A stretch of 64,000 nucleotides of DNA. Origin: Symbiodinium natans. Its lineage: Eukaryota > Sar > Dinophyceae > Suessiales > Symbiodiniaceae. Below the pieces are notes generated by a model. The model saw only the letters and a list, made by a program, of their open reading frames with translations. It was not told the origin of the DNA and searched no databases. The position numbers and the translations under genes are program-made. The stretch's first letter is position 1; each line of letters begins with the position of its first letter. The DNA is taken from the NCBI GenBank assembly GCA_905221605.1, contig CAJNDS010002757.1:490001-554000 (forward strand). Reading direction: 5' to 3'. Shown here one piece after another: positions 33,028 to 45,554 of the stretch.

Positions 33028-36000
33028 CCCGCTGCCACAATCCACAGCCGAAATTCCAAGCTCTCTGGAAACCAGCCTAAGCATCGGACCTTGCGACGGA
33101 GCCGGAATGTACAGCTCCCAGGGAGGGGGGTAGGGTGGGCTACTGAAGGGTCTTGGTAACATTTGTCGAGGGGGTGTCCGCTTTGGCTCCAGGGACCCAC
33201 TATGACCCGCAAATGTTTCCGGTAAGGTTTTGCCAGGTCCAACCTTCCCCCCCTTTCCCCATGGCCCTTAACCCTAAACCCTCAAGCAAGCTGCCTTCAG
33301 TCTGACCATCAGGGTCCAGCTAGCTGCAGAAGTGGAGGCAGGGTGAAGCAAAATGAAATCCGCGCATGTGTTCTGAGCGAGCTGACTTTAGGGAGTCACT
33401 AGGGTCTTCCGCTGAAGGCTGTGATTCAATGACAACCGTCATTCTGGTTTGCTTGGAATTTTTGCGCAGCAAAAGTGTCAGCACCCTGCACGTATTGGGT
33501 CTGGGAGGCCTTGGGCGTCTGGTGGGGCAGATATTGGCAGAAGATGTTTTTTCTTGTTCCAGCTGTGAGCCGCATGCTGTCCTCAAGTTGCAGGTTCCGG
33601 TCGACGCGTTCTCGATCCTGTCGGTCGTCGGCATCGGATCTCGAGTGCCTTCTGCTGGCCCAAGCACCTGCTGAGCCGTGCTTGACGAAGCCTGTGCTTT
33701 TACTAGTCATGTAATTCGCCTAGCTTCTCTCTGGCTTTTCTCGGGCTTTTCTCTGCCTTTCGTTCCGGCTTCCTGCGTGAGGCGCTGCGGCCTTGGATGC
33801 ATCTAACTGCTCCGCCCCTAAAGACGCGATGTGATACCCGATGTGCCCGTCTCCTTAGCGGTGTGTGTGTCTGACGGGGAAGCCTGGCTGAGGGTCGTGT
33901 GCTGCACACCGCCGTGTTCCTGCGCTTGTGAAGCAGTGGCCGTCTTGCTCAGCTTGCTGGCCTATCTGCAGGCGCATCAGTGGTTTTTTGGCTTTCAGCC
34001 TTCACGCCCGCGCCCCCTGTGACGTTACAGGTGGATAGGTGGATAGGTCAGCTCGGAGCATCAACGAAGTTTTCTGACTGGAGAGTGGCCAGGACGGGCT
34101 CTACCCCGGCAAGCGCAGGCTGCCGCTCAGATGTGCCTTGAGCTGCATCTCATCTTCTTTGCTCTTCTTTGCCATTCTATGTCTGAATTCTGCACAGAAG
34201 CCGGTTGTGTTTGGAGCGTAGGGCGGCTTATTCTAGGCTTCAGGTCGGTGCGTTGCGGCAATGCTGTAGGGTGAGGGCCCCCCCACACCCCCCACTGGGA
34301 TCCCTTCGCACTCGTGTCGGGGCCGGGTTCTCCGTGAGTTTTCCTGGGAATTCCGGGAATCCCTGTGCCTGCTTCTTGCCAGCAAGCCCTGGGAGTTGCT
34401 TGGCTGCGTCCCCGATGACGTGTGGCCATCGATAGCCGAAGACGAGTTCGTTCTGGCAGGGGAGGTTTGGGGCTCAGGTCCAATTCTCATCCTTCCTTGT
34501 AAGGGGTTCTGTGACTGTGGCGAGGTGTCTGGTGTTAGGCAAGGCCCACACGTGGTCCGAAGGTGCCAGTATATGGGTGCCACCTTTTCAAACTCTGCAG
34601 ATCACTGCTCTTGATTGAATTGTCGTGTGGCTGATCCGGCCAGCAGTCCATGTCCCCACATTTGGTCGCCGTGCCGACTGTGCCTTTGAGGGCAAATGCA
34701 CAAGGCTTGGGGGACGGCTCTGGAGCGCGTGGCGCTAAGGTCGTACTAAGTCGCAGAGCTTGCCTTCGACGAGCTTCGACGTTTACACAGTCTTTGGGAA
34801 GAGCCCCGATCGGCCTGTCGAAAATCCAGACCAGGTGCACGTGGCTCTGCAACTACGAGCTACGTCCTGGCTCGGATGTCTTCGATGCACGGCCTGCCCG
34901 CGCGACCTCACCGCATGTGGGAGGTTCATTTGTAATCTGCCTTCGTGGTCGGCTGAGCAATCGAGTCAAGCGGGCGCGGACACGGCAGCAGCTTGCGCGC
35001 TTCGTTGCCCAGATCGCACGGCCAGCAAGCGAAGCTCGCGTGCAAGTCCTGTTCTGTTGCCGGAGAGGGTCTGGCCGGTCTGGATCATCTCTCTATGCGC
35101 GGGAAGCTGAAGCGGCGCAAGCACAGGGTGGCCCCGTGAGGGCCGTTGCATGTCGGCCACGACGTCAGACACGTCAGACGTCCCGATTCCCCGTTCGGCC
35201 GTGGGCGCTCCCTAAACGTCATCGTGCTGCGGGTAAACGAGGGGTTTACTGTCCTTTTAAATTAAATGCCCCCCCCAGACCCTCCCCGACCTCCCTTCAA
35301 TCTTTTCCGAGAAGTGCTCCCAGCAAAGCTCCTCTTCGGCAGTCTTCAGCACAGCATTGAGGTGGCCAGGCTGGCAGCGGCGGCACTTCGAAAGGTGCCT
35401 CCCTTCTGTACGGAGAAGACTGCGCTGCTTTCAGGAGCTGAGAAGCTTTCGAGGAGTTGGACGATAATCCGAGTCTAGACGTGGCCTTGAAGCAGGGGGA
35501 AAGTCATGGGCGCCTTCACACTCGTTCTGGGGGCCTTAGAGCATCAGCAGCAAGCTGAATACAGCTTGTTCTGCAAGGTGGCATCCTGCGCCAGGGTGTT
35601 GGGACATGCATGCCTTTCCCGCAGACGTCGCGTCAGGTGACCGCGGCATCTGTGAGTTCTAGGTCCACTGCAGCCCATGGTGAAGCCTATAGCGTGCAGG
35701 GAAGCAACGCACAAGAAACGGGGCAGCTTTGGATGCGCCAGCCTGGGACGCAGCAGGCTCCTTCACAGTCTCCGAGCGTTTGCACGACACCATGAACGAA
35801 GAATCGCTATAATTTAGCACGGCCCGTTGCTGATGCAAGAGACCGGATAGCAGGATCTTCCCTGCCTCCAGCGCACATGCATACGTTTTTCTGCCAGGGC
35901 CGCTCACGTACGATTTGCTCCTGTCAAAAGAGTTGCAAGGTCGTAGGAGTAGGAAGCAGATGGCCCTTGTTGCCAGGGGGGAATCGATGAGTCGAACGCC

Positions 36001-37529
36001 GAGTCCTAAACCCCAAAAGCCCCAAAATTCTATCGGCCAGTCAAGCCCTTGAGCAAGACAGGCGCCTTTCCTGTCCCACTACAGCGCTGGACGCAGTTCG
36101 ATCTTCAGGTCCGTGCCTTCTTTAGTTCCCGGGAGAGACGGGAAAAGGGGAAAAGGGCCAGCTCCCGTCTCGAACCCATCCTGTGAGGCTCCCGGAAAAG
36201 AATCGCAGGCGTTTGAACATGTTTAAATCTGAGACACGAGTCTGCCTGAGGCCCAGCTCATCCCTTGGAGCAAACTTATTGATGTCGATTCTGTCTAGAC
36301 CCTGTGCTGATGCGCCAGCTCCTGTTCACTCTGAGAGTGATTTGTAGCATGCGACACGCTGTGGCTGTGACCGTGGTGGCTTGGAGCCCGTGCTGGTATA
36401 CCGGACCTTGCCAAAGAGCAAGTGCACTTGCGAAGCATCGCGAAGCACATCTGTCACTGACTGGGCTTTGTCACATGCTCTCGAGCTTCCTGGCGTGCCG
36501 TGTAACAGCAGTAGCACGCACATGCATGCAGGATAGAAAATCTCTTCCAAGCACCGGCATGGGTCTCCAGCATCCATCGCAGGCGTGCGCATTGGCAGAA
36601 GTGCACGAGGCCAGCACTGTTTCTGCCTCCTCGCTTTGGACGATCTGCATGGCGCACGCCACCAAGGCCCGCACGCACTCTGAAGACTCCACTTTTGGCT
36701 ATGAGGGCTCAGTCGGCTAAGTTTCCGTGCCGGGAGAGCGCTCGTGCGGCGTTGGGCTCGGAAGCATTCCATTGTCAAAATTGTGATGGTCGTGTGGGCC
36801 CCTCATAGAGCGGTGGCTTCTCCTGCGTCTCTGCTTTCAGAGGCTCACTCTCCAACAAGGAGCTTATGTGCAGTTTCTGAGACAGCACAGCCCTGAATGC
36901 ATTGAGAATGTTGCGATGAGGAGAAGAATGAGTGGACCTGAGTGGAGGTGCGCCTCCTGCGCGTATGCTCAAGGTGCGCTGCTCTCAGGTTGAAAAGGCA
37001 GCAGCCAACTGCTGCCGCGCCAATCAGATGATCAACGACGAGACAGCACTTCTTTGGCAGAGTTGTGGTCCTTCCGGGTTGTTTCTCCCAGACCTGGCGG
37101 CAGGTTCTAGGCCCAGCCCCAGGTCTCTGCGAGATTCAGGGGTTTTAAAGGTCTAAGCCCTCAATTCTAAACCCTCAACCCTGAACCCCAAACTCTGCCT
37201 TAAAAGAACACTGTCCGGAGGGTCAGCCTCCCTCTCAGAGCGGATTCTCTAAGGTCTCGAAAAACGCCCACGTTGGAAGCAGGTCTTCATGAGCGCCGAG
37301 CCGAGCTTCAGATGGCCCTGCGATCACCAAGGCGCTTTGCGTTGGGTTGGCAAAAAGGTGCGGTGAAGGATTTCTCTTATGGTAGTGACCCAGGTACTTA
37401 GAGGTTTCATATTATGGGTATGAGTATCAGTGATTGAGGTAAATATGACACATATTCGGTTGATGATCGTCGCATAATATGGAAGCAGATCCCAAAACCA
37501 GAGCGAAACTCGAAAAGAGTGGACCGCAC

Positions 37530-37690
37530 GCACGTGTGGACCCCCCCCCCCCCTCCTGATTAATTCGCCTTCTCGATTTAATATCTGCTCTTTCATATAC
37601 ACAGGTGCCTCGAAGACTCTCATGTGGAGGGGCGGGGGGGGAGTGGAGGGGGGGGGGGAGGGGGGGGGGGAGAGGAGGGGGGGGATATAC
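37530..37690. repeat. C-run and G-rich tract
   Basis: A C homopolymer near 37540-37553 is followed about 75 nt later by a long G-rich tract at 37627-37683. Confidence 0.85.
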
Positions 37691-37842
37691 ATTATGGATT
37701 TATTTTCCGGATTATGAAGCGACAATTTCAAATTCATCAAAGCTCAATGTTTTACGCTTCTAGTCTTGGAACATCCATGTTCACCCCATCAACGCCAACT
37801 CTTTTTGTAGCAAAGCTGGTTCGCCAAAAAATTCAGATGCCA

Positions 37843-37844
<2 letters not shown>

Positions 37845-37886
<42 letters not shown>

Positions 37887-37926
37887 TTTTTATGTATAGA
37901 TATCTGTATGTATATATATATATAGA
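37845..37926. repeat. AT dinucleotide repeat
   Basis: Two (TA)n blocks separated by a T-rich spacer. Confidence 0.9.
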
Positions 37927-38240
37927 AATATATTCTGAGCGGAAGTGACAGGGTGACAAGGGTTTGGTAGGCCTCGCAGGGTGGTTGTTGTCTCGGGCAT
38001 TGGCGTTGAGGTCGACCTGATTCGACCTGGTGTTGTTGATGCTGTCGTTGATTTGTCTTTGCGCATTTGGCACGTCAACACAGCCCAATGTGAAGGTTTG
38101 CGCTCAGCTAACAACCCCCTAAGCTTTAAGCTTTAAACCCTAAGCCCCTTACGGCTGGCAAAGAAGCTTTCTACGGCTCAGTTTTGTTCGCGCCCAGCAT
38201 CGATTAGTTACTTGCGTCTCGCTCCAATCTCCGGTCTGAC

Positions 38241-38742
38241 ATGTCCAAGGAGGTGAAAGCCACAGTTGCCGGTGACCTGCAACTTCCTTCATTCGGTCTC
38301 CCGAACAGCTTTGGATGGAATCATGGGGTCGTCATGGGCATCGGAAATCCGCTGTCGGTTTTGCTTCGACGCCGACATGCGAAAGGCGACCTTCAGGCTG
38401 GCAAGCTGGAGCAAGTTGAGCTGGAGGGGCTCAAGGCCCAGAAGCTCTCAGGAGAGAAGCAGAATGGGAAAGTATGGAGCCTGAGTGCAGCCTTGGCTTC
38501 AGTCAGGGAGCGCGTGCGCGCTTCACGGGGGACAGCATCGCCGCGATGACCGCCCTGGGCACCAAGCGCTCCCTGGGACGCAATTGGCGCCCACTTTTCG
38601 GGGCCCCCCCGGCCCAAAGAACCGTGCCTCGTGTTGAGGCAGATAGAGAACTTGGGCCTTGGGAGATGCCCCCCCCCCCCCCCCCAGCTTGCGCAGATGC
38701 AAGCAAGCTGTGCAGGCCATTTGGCCCATTTCCACCAGCCTA
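38241..38742 (+). CDS. Possible exon(s), unknown protein
   Basis: The ATG at 38241 opens 102 codons with a Lys/Glu-rich middle (LQAGKLEQVELEGLKAQKLS). An overlapping second frame to 38742 reads FTGDSIAAMTALGTKRSLGR and ends in a Pro run. The two could be one exon with a frameshift, or two exons. A TTTAGGG array follows at 38993. No family was recognised. Confidence 0.25.
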
Positions 38743-38992
38743 GGCATGGGAAGCAGCAGTGACCCAAACCCTGAAGCCAAATTGTGAGAGCTGGATGCCC
38801 TAAACCCGGACCCGTGGCATGGGAGGTCATGCAGGCGATGCAGGCGTAAAGGACAGACAGGGGGTAGTGTAGTTGACAGTTGCGGGCTTCGTCCGATAGC
38901 TCTTGTACTTCGCTTGCCTGGTGAGGGCGGCATCTTGAGAATAGTTGCCACCCACAGACATTGAGAGCACGGAGGGAAAGGCGGGGCAGCAT

Positions 38993-39042
38993 TAGGGTCT
39001 AGGGTTTAGGGTTTAGGGTTTAGGGTTTAGGGTTTAGGGTGA
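38993..39042 (+). repeat. TTTAGGG telomere-type array
   Basis: Six near-perfect units in the G-strand orientation, isolated from other arrays. Confidence 0.95.
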
Positions 39043-40441
39043 AGCGTGTCACTGATTCATCCCGCTATGGTACAGTCTGCTGATCCTTGAGACCTTCTTC
39101 CGACCGTCTCTACTGTCAAACCTGTTGATCATTTCTTTGTTTTACAGCAACCGCAAAAAAGTGGTAGCTTGTTTCGCCCTCTCGTAGGGCGACATTTGTG
39201 AATTAAGTGAGCGATCAGTTCCGTGTCTCTGCATATCTCCTTTAGTGATACGCCATGAAGGCGGCGTCCCGGTACCTTGCATGCCTTTGCCGTTGCTTTG
39301 CTACGTCAGCTTGGTACCGGGACAGACCTAGATTGCTCGAGAACAGTGGCTGCAAAAGAAGTACCGCAACAGAAATGCTGTGACATGCGATGGAATCGCC
39401 GCCCTGAGCAAGTACACCCTAAACTCTAAACAATCTCCCCCAAAGCTTTGCGCTTGGGCGGAGCGGGGGTTTATGTGAAAGTATTTATATACATAGTACG
39501 ACAAGACTCTCCGGTGCCAGGATGATTGTGGAGGTCGTAGCAGGGATCTAGGTGTTCGACGATGTGTGCACGCCCTGTGCAATCCTCCACTGGAGCCACA
39601 ACATCTTTCGGACTGAGTACTGTGCAATTGGTGCGACCCCAGACCCATTTACCCCCTCTCATGTAAATCCTAGCGTAAACAAACATGCGTGATCCCGTGG
39701 TGCGTGTGGTAACATAGCAGTAAACTAGGAGAGGCGTGTGACGTTTGGGTCAATGTGGCAAGCAATCTGAGAATTGATACATCCCACGGGAACGTGGGCT
39801 GCATGAGCATGTGCACTTAGAGATGGAGTGACATCACGCGACTTGCTTTGATTTGACCCCACCACTCATACCGTATACCCCCCAAGCAGCCCTTAACCAC
39901 ACAACCGCAAGCCTTGCAGCTGGAAACCGTAGGTCTAAGATTCTCGTCTCCTGCGCCTGGGACTCGTTGCTTGTTGGGGCCTTGTCGTGCCTTGAGCCGG
40001 GCGTTTGATCCAGTAAACCAAGCGTATGCCAAACATCCCCGCTTACAAATGGAAGGCGTGTTTGTTTCGTATGGATGTCCAGACTTGACAGCCGCATCTG
40101 TGTTTTGCACATCTGCATTTGGGGAAGTGGTGTTGAGGGGGGTTCACCGACCGAGGATCAAGGAAGTGGAAATTGACCACACTAAACGTAACCCTGAACC
40201 TTAAACCCTAACCCCCAAACCCGAAAACGCCTCCTGGCATGGCGTCAGCGGGCGCTTGCATGGTCTCTTTGTGAGGCCTGTGGGTGGTTTTGGAGTCAGC
40301 ATTTGCTAGCTGGCATCGGGCTTAGCTTGCATGTGTGGGGTTGAGGTTTGGCTTCCTTTGCAGTTCTCAAAGGTTTGGGGTTTTGCATTTGTTCCAGAGC
40401 CCGAACCTCGAAGATGCTTTGGCCATTAGCAATTGGGATGA
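39043..40441. other. No recognisable gene; CCCTAAA patch near its end
   Basis: A C-strand telomere-type patch lies at about 40190-40225, roughly 220 bp before the coiled-coil gene. With the G-strand array at 38993 it frames a 1.2-kb interval like the introns seen at 53-58 kb. Confidence 0.35.
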
Positions 40442-41803
40442 TTGGAAACGGGTGCGTTGGCTCGGAGTGGAGTATCGCTTTTGAGTTCTATTGCCCGGAA
40501 GTTCACGCCTGCCATCATCACACGCCCAAGCATGGTCGCTCGGAATTTCTTTGGCATTCTCCTGCTCGCCATCGAGCCGGCGGCTAGCATGCTGTATGCC
40601 ATGGACATCATCGCACGATACGACCACAAGGGTGGAATGCGCGTGACAAAGGAAGTGTTTGCCCAGGACCTCAACACCCTGAAGAGCCTCGCTGAGAATG
40701 GCTTCCAGACGGATGGGACTTGCTCGCACGACTTGTGTGTAGCACCCGCAGACCTGGAGGCCAAGCGTAGGGAGAGTGAAAGGCACCTTGGCTACAGGCT
40801 AGCTTGTGTCTCTTGGGTTGAGTGAGCATGCAACGGACCTAAGATTTCAAGAACACACATGGTGAGACTGTAGTTTTCGATTTTGCACAACAGAGCAGAC
40901 TCATGCCGGCTAAGGCGCAAGGCCGAGGTGAATGAGGAAGTTCGGAGGATCGAGCTCGAGGAAGCTGAAGCCAACGCGACAAAGGCTGAAGCAGAAGCGC
41001 GGCGAGCAAAGGCGCAGGCCGAAGCAACAGAGGCCGAAACACGCCGAGCCGAAGCGGAAACACGCCGAGCCGAGGCTGAAAGGCGTCGGCTTGGAGCAGA
41101 GGCCGCGCAGCGCGCGGCAGAGGCTGCTGCACGCCGATCCACCTTCGGCTTCCGCTCAAGCGGTGACCCTATCCTATGTGCCTACAACAAGTCCAGCGAC
41201 GAAGTGATTCAGAAGTCCTGTGTGAACTACACGGGGCCAGCCGTGGTGACGTGCTACGACCACGACGGTTTGCAGAAGCTCATCTGGGTTGGAGTCAGCA
41301 ACGAAGATGGATCCAACCGACAAGGTGAAGACGCCTGGTGGGTGGCTGAAACGCTGGCCTTGACTGTTTCAACCGGCAAATGGTCGTATGAAGACGTCAC
41401 AGGCAAGCACATTGCCGATGTCTCTTGCGACACAGCAGAGGGGGGCAACGCTACTGTGCTGACGACTCCGCCAATGTCCTTCCTGAAGACTTTCCGGAAC
41501 AGCAAGACCTTCCTGGTTCACACCCTACAGCCGCGAATCATTCCAGGCCCCAAGTACAGCTTCATGCAGGACATGTTGAGCGACAGTAAGCTGTCGGACC
41601 TCGTGTACGATGAGCACAATGCAAAGAACTGGATCAACGCACTCCTCATGATGCTTGGGCATGCAACGGAACATGATATTCGCTCGAAGGCACTTGGTGA
41701 GATCGCAAAATATGCTGTGGTTTATGGAGTTTCACAGGCCCAAAAGAAGCAGGGCACAAGTCAATCCCAGTTTGCTTGGCTTCCCACAGCAGTGTCTGTG
41801 TGA
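40442..41803 (+). CDS. Spliced coiled-coil protein, family unknown
   Basis: Two exons in phase are proposed. The first ends at 40782 and the second runs 40915-41803 (stop). The 132-nt intron would be GC-AG (GAAAG/GCACC, then CTAAG/GCGCA) and joins a continuous charged helix, ESER-RKAEVNEEVRRIE. The first exon may begin after 40442; its sequence includes NFFGILLLAIEPAASMLYAM, a possible membrane segment, then MDIIARYDHKGGMRV. Next comes an ~80-residue Ala/Glu/Arg coiled coil with TRRAEA repeats. The C-terminal ~220 residues form a globular region (WVGVSNEDGSNRQGEDAWWV). I recognise no family. Upstream exons probably exist beyond the in-frame stop at 40439. Confidence 0.5.
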
Positions 41804-41809
41804 ATCCAG

Positions 41810-43040
41810 CGTCAGATCATCGAAAGACAAGGCGAGTTCAGCAAAGCTTCACGCATTTTTAGAGTGAGTCCAGATTCTGAGTTTGCAAGTGTCAAGTTGT
41901 AAAGAGTACCGTCACATGTATGCAAGCAGGAAGCTTGAACTCGCGGTTTTTGTTCACTGGAGTTGTGGCACGGTTGCGGAGCCCACTTTTCGTGCGTGTT
42001 GGGGCCTAGAGTCTACCCATTATCTCACTTTTGACGTTCAGAAATGTAGAAAGATCCGCCGCGGGCCATGGCACAGGAATGTAGTAGGCACTTAGTAGGC
42101 CACGCCCAAGTATCAGGATGTGAACAGAAGAGCGGGAAGTGTGCCACAGCTCTGCTCGGCCACACGAGACGTGCCGCCTGCACCTAAAGGTGGGCTTGCC
42201 ATGCAAGTTTGCGTCAGACGTGTGGCGAGGTTTGTGGAGAAAATGAAGTTTGACCGATGAAGCAGGCGATATCTTGGACAAGCGTACACGGAGGTGGTCT
42301 TCTGCCAGTGGGGTAGGTGGAAGTGCGTTTGGGCCCGACTTTCGTGTTTCTTCAACATGAGGCTTGTGCTTTTCGGCTTAGGTTCCTGCACGGTGGTCGT
42401 TTTGCATGAAGGGAAGCTGCAAAGAGATGCGCGTCACGACGTTTCGGACAGACCTGCGGCTCATCCCGATAAGCAGAAGACTTCTGAAACGAAACCCTTC
42501 CTAGAAGCACAGATCGGTGAACCTTACGATCCTCAACCCAGCCGAGCGCAGCCGCCGCGGCTGCCAGGCTTTCTTCTACAACAACCAGTAGGCTGCCATT
42601 CAATGAACCCTAAACCCTATATCAACCCGAAACTCTAGCCCTGAACCCTTAGGATGTCTCGGTCCTTGGAGAGAACCTCGAGGATAAACGCAAGTGGGGA
42701 AGGACTTCGAGGTGCAGAAGAGGGGTGGCGAGTTGCACTTCGTGAGAGCTTGTGCTGAGGAACCAGTAGGACGCAGGAAAAAGAGGCACCGCTTGTTCAG
42801 GGCAGGAGAAAGCCTGGCCATAATGTCATATGATTTGATATACTTTAACATAATTTGATATACATTGATATACTGTAATCTAATTTGATATACTTGATTT
42901 AATTTTATCTACTTTGATATAATTTGATATAATTTAATCTACTTTGATATAATTTGATATAAGTTGGCTCAAACATCGGTGAGCCGACCTTTTTCGTGCA
43001 AGCGCGACCGCGAGATGCAAGGAGAGGCCCAGCTTGCAAG
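41810..43040. other. No gene seen; contains AT repeat
   Basis: Intergenic-looking sequence with short open frames only. A CCCTAAA-like patch is present near 42606-42640. Confidence 0.35.
42830..42964. repeat. AT-rich TTGATATA repeat
   Basis: Repeated TTTGATATAC / TTTGATATAA units spaced by about 10-20 nt. Confidence 0.85.
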
Positions 43041-43041
43041 G

Positions 43042-43076
43042 TTTGGGGTTTAGGGTTTAGGGTTTAGGGTTTCGGG
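43042..43076 (+). repeat. TTTAGGG telomere-type array
   Basis: Four near-perfect units in the G-strand orientation. Confidence 0.9.
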
Positions 43077-43204
43077 TCTTCCCCAGTGTGCGGGCACATG
43101 ATTTGCGATTTGGGATTGAGGAATATGAGGATCAGAGCAGGAGGGTTTGAGAGATGCAGGTCTCGGTTGATCCGAATCACCTGTTGATGTTAACATTTCA
43201 ACTC

Positions 43205-44152
43205 TCAAAATTCATCTGTCTGCAGATGTCTGCACTGCGCCAGGAAGCCCGCCCTGACATGATGCTCGGCTTTCCACTCGGAGTGGTGCAAAGCATTCTC
43301 ACCTCCAGGTGGGGCTGAGGCTGCGTTCAGAAGGCTCTTTCGCTTCAGAGCCCCCAAGCCAAGTAATGAGTCTCTTGGCTTTAATCCACGAAGGAAAGTC
43401 TCAGTCCATGAAGCCTTAGTGAGGGCTTCAAGCTTTGCAGGGGTTTGGCTTCGTCCCAGAAAGGCAGTTCCGGCCCCTAGCTTCAGCGCCAACTGGGAAT
43501 TCCAACTTGCACGAATAAGCACATCAGGCATGTTCCAATATGGACTTCCGCACCCGCCGACAAGCAACGACAAAAAGTACCATGGCCTTGCATGTCGAGC
43601 GTTGTAGCACGGTCCAGCTCTTCCAGGCGTCTGGGATGGTGTACTCGCACTGCGTGCCATCGGTGAACATGGCTGTTACAGATCGCGCTTCCTTCAGAAT
43701 CTTACGCGTCGCGCTCACGTCGGACCCGAATTGTTCCCCGAATCTTCTGGTTTGGGCCGGTCATAAGAGGCATCATGTCTTGAACATGTTCCCTGCATCC
43801 TGCCACGCAGGACCCGCGTCCGTGCAATATCTGGATAGCTCTTGCACCAGTGGGCTGCCAGGGCACGTCAGCCGGCCACAGAGCCGCACTACGCCACCAC
43901 GAGCTCGCCTAGCGAGTGCAGCGCGGCCAGGGTGTGGATGACCGTGCACAAAGGCGGTCCTTCACCTCGCAGGAACATGTCTTCCAAGGCTTCCAAGGCT
44001 TCCCACTCCACCTGCGAGAAAGGCATCACCAGAGCAGAGTTGAACATGCGGGGCTTGTCGGGCTTGAGCAGCGACATCTCCGTCGCCCTTTCGCTGATCA
44101 TGTCTTGCGCCGGGCATTCGGTGTCTGCAGCTTGTTCTCGTTGTCCAAGCAC
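43205..44152 (-). pseudogene. Minus-strand coding remnant in several frames
   Basis: Three minus-strand frames look protein-like in order. The first, at 44152-43889, holds MFNSALVMPFSQVEWEALEA. The second, at about 43770-43524, holds FGEQFGSDVSATRKILKEA then MFTDGTQCEYTIPDAWKSW. The third, at about 43600-43205, holds WNSQLALKLGAGTAFLGRS. Composition is natural and plus-strand alternatives are poorer. Frame changes without obvious splice sites suggest a decayed gene or element ORF. No family was recognised. Confidence 0.3.
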
Positions 44153-44244
44153 CAGTTTACAACCTGGATCGAGCCCTCCCTGCCTCCCAGGGCGCAGCGA
44201 AGCCTAAGCCCATGCTTTGGAGGCCGTCCCTGTCGGTTACCAGG

Positions 44245-44302
44245 TGTTTAGGGCCAGTTTAGGGTTTAGGGGTTTAGAGTTTAGGGTTTAGGGTTGAGGG
44301 TG
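44245..44302 (+). repeat. Degenerate TTTAGGG patch
   Basis: About five units with substitutions, in the G-strand orientation. Confidence 0.8.
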
Positions 44303-45470
44303 CCCAAGGAGTGACCTTAAGCGCCTCGTTGCTGAGGTCTGCGAGTCCGCATGCTCATGGAGACCGACACTTGCCCAAGCTCGAAGCAAGGGAACCGCTG
44401 TAGGAATGTTTAAGCCCTAAGTTCAAGCCAGGTTTGACCCGGTTCAGCCCAAGCTCAACCCAGGTTGAACCAGATTCACCCGGGGTCATTATCTTACAAC
44501 TTGTTCCAGAATGAGCCATGCACAGAACTGCCACCGCACGGCTGCGGCGCCGAGGTCTGCTTTTGGTTTTTGAGAGAGAGAGCGACAGAGAGCTTCGTTG
44601 CTGCGTCAGCAGCCCAGTAAGCACTCTGGCAGAATAGCTCCGAAGTGGCAGACAGCCTGTAGAATCATCGGACTACTATCCATGACTGGAAGAATAGCTT
44701 GAAGAGCGCTGTTATGTCGGCATCACTGCTTTTGGCTCCAAGTTGGAAGAGAAAGTCCGAGAGCAAGATCGGATGAGCCGAAATGGTGTTTTCTCGCCCT
44801 TCAAAGGCCCAATGGGTGAGTGGCACGGTGGTACGGTTACCCAGCTGGCCTGCTTACAAGACTTGTTGCCTTTGAGTAGAGGGGGCTTGTGTTACATATA
44901 ATGTTGCTTCGGAACTCGGGGTGTGGGCAACAGCGGGCAAATGGCTTCGAAATGAGACCGACGAGTCTCCTGTTGTTGCCAAAGCATGAGGACATGTACT
45001 TGCTGTGTGTCGTTCTGATTCGCCCTTGGTACTTAAGAGCTCAGCACGCTGAGACTCTGAGTGTACATCAGGGTTTCCCAAGGCATGCTTTTGACGGGCT
45101 CCTGTGGTCACAGTGTAAAGTGCTCTTGATCACATTGTGAAGCTGGGCGAGGGCACGTGCAAGGGCGATTGCCAAATAGCCCTGAGGCTCCCTTGAACAT
45201 CCCATACGCGCTCCCCCGAAATCCTCTAATCTGATTACACGCTTCAAATTAATTCAACCCCCCACGATGTTTCAGCGTAGCACAGCGTCAGTCGAACGAT
45301 GTGAGCTGGCACCATGGATGGTCGCCTCGTGCGCGCGAGTGCCCAATTCCATTGACGCAGAGGCAGGCCATGATGCCGCCTGTCGGCCTGTGATTGTCCA
45401 GTTCTGCTTCGAGTATTTCCGCTGCCTCCCCGCCTTTCCCCTGCACCTCGCAGCACTTGGGGCTAGAAAA
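44303..45470. other. No recognisable gene
   Basis: Includes a run of short GGTTGAACC/GGTTTGACC-like units near 44427-44482. No protein domain was recognised. Confidence 0.35.
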
Positions 45471-45554
45471 TGCCGGAAGATGCTGTAAGTACTCCCGGCT
45501 GCCGAGTCGCTGCGTTGTGGGCAAAGGCTCGACCTGTGGCTTCCGTAGCCAACT

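Larger units (their letters stand above)
33030..38235. other. No convincing gene
   Basis: Minus-strand frames at 33.32-33.71 kb contain a charged stretch (RSDADDRQDRERVDRNLQLE) that may be a fragment of a decayed coding region. Otherwise no domain was recognised. Degenerate CCCTAAA-like patches occur near 36003 and 37155. Confidence 0.35.

Noticed and set aside
38393-38992. 199-codon minus-strand open frame
   Set aside because: Gly/Pro/Cys-rich composition from GC-rich sequence and overlap with more protein-like plus-strand frames; read as a shadow.
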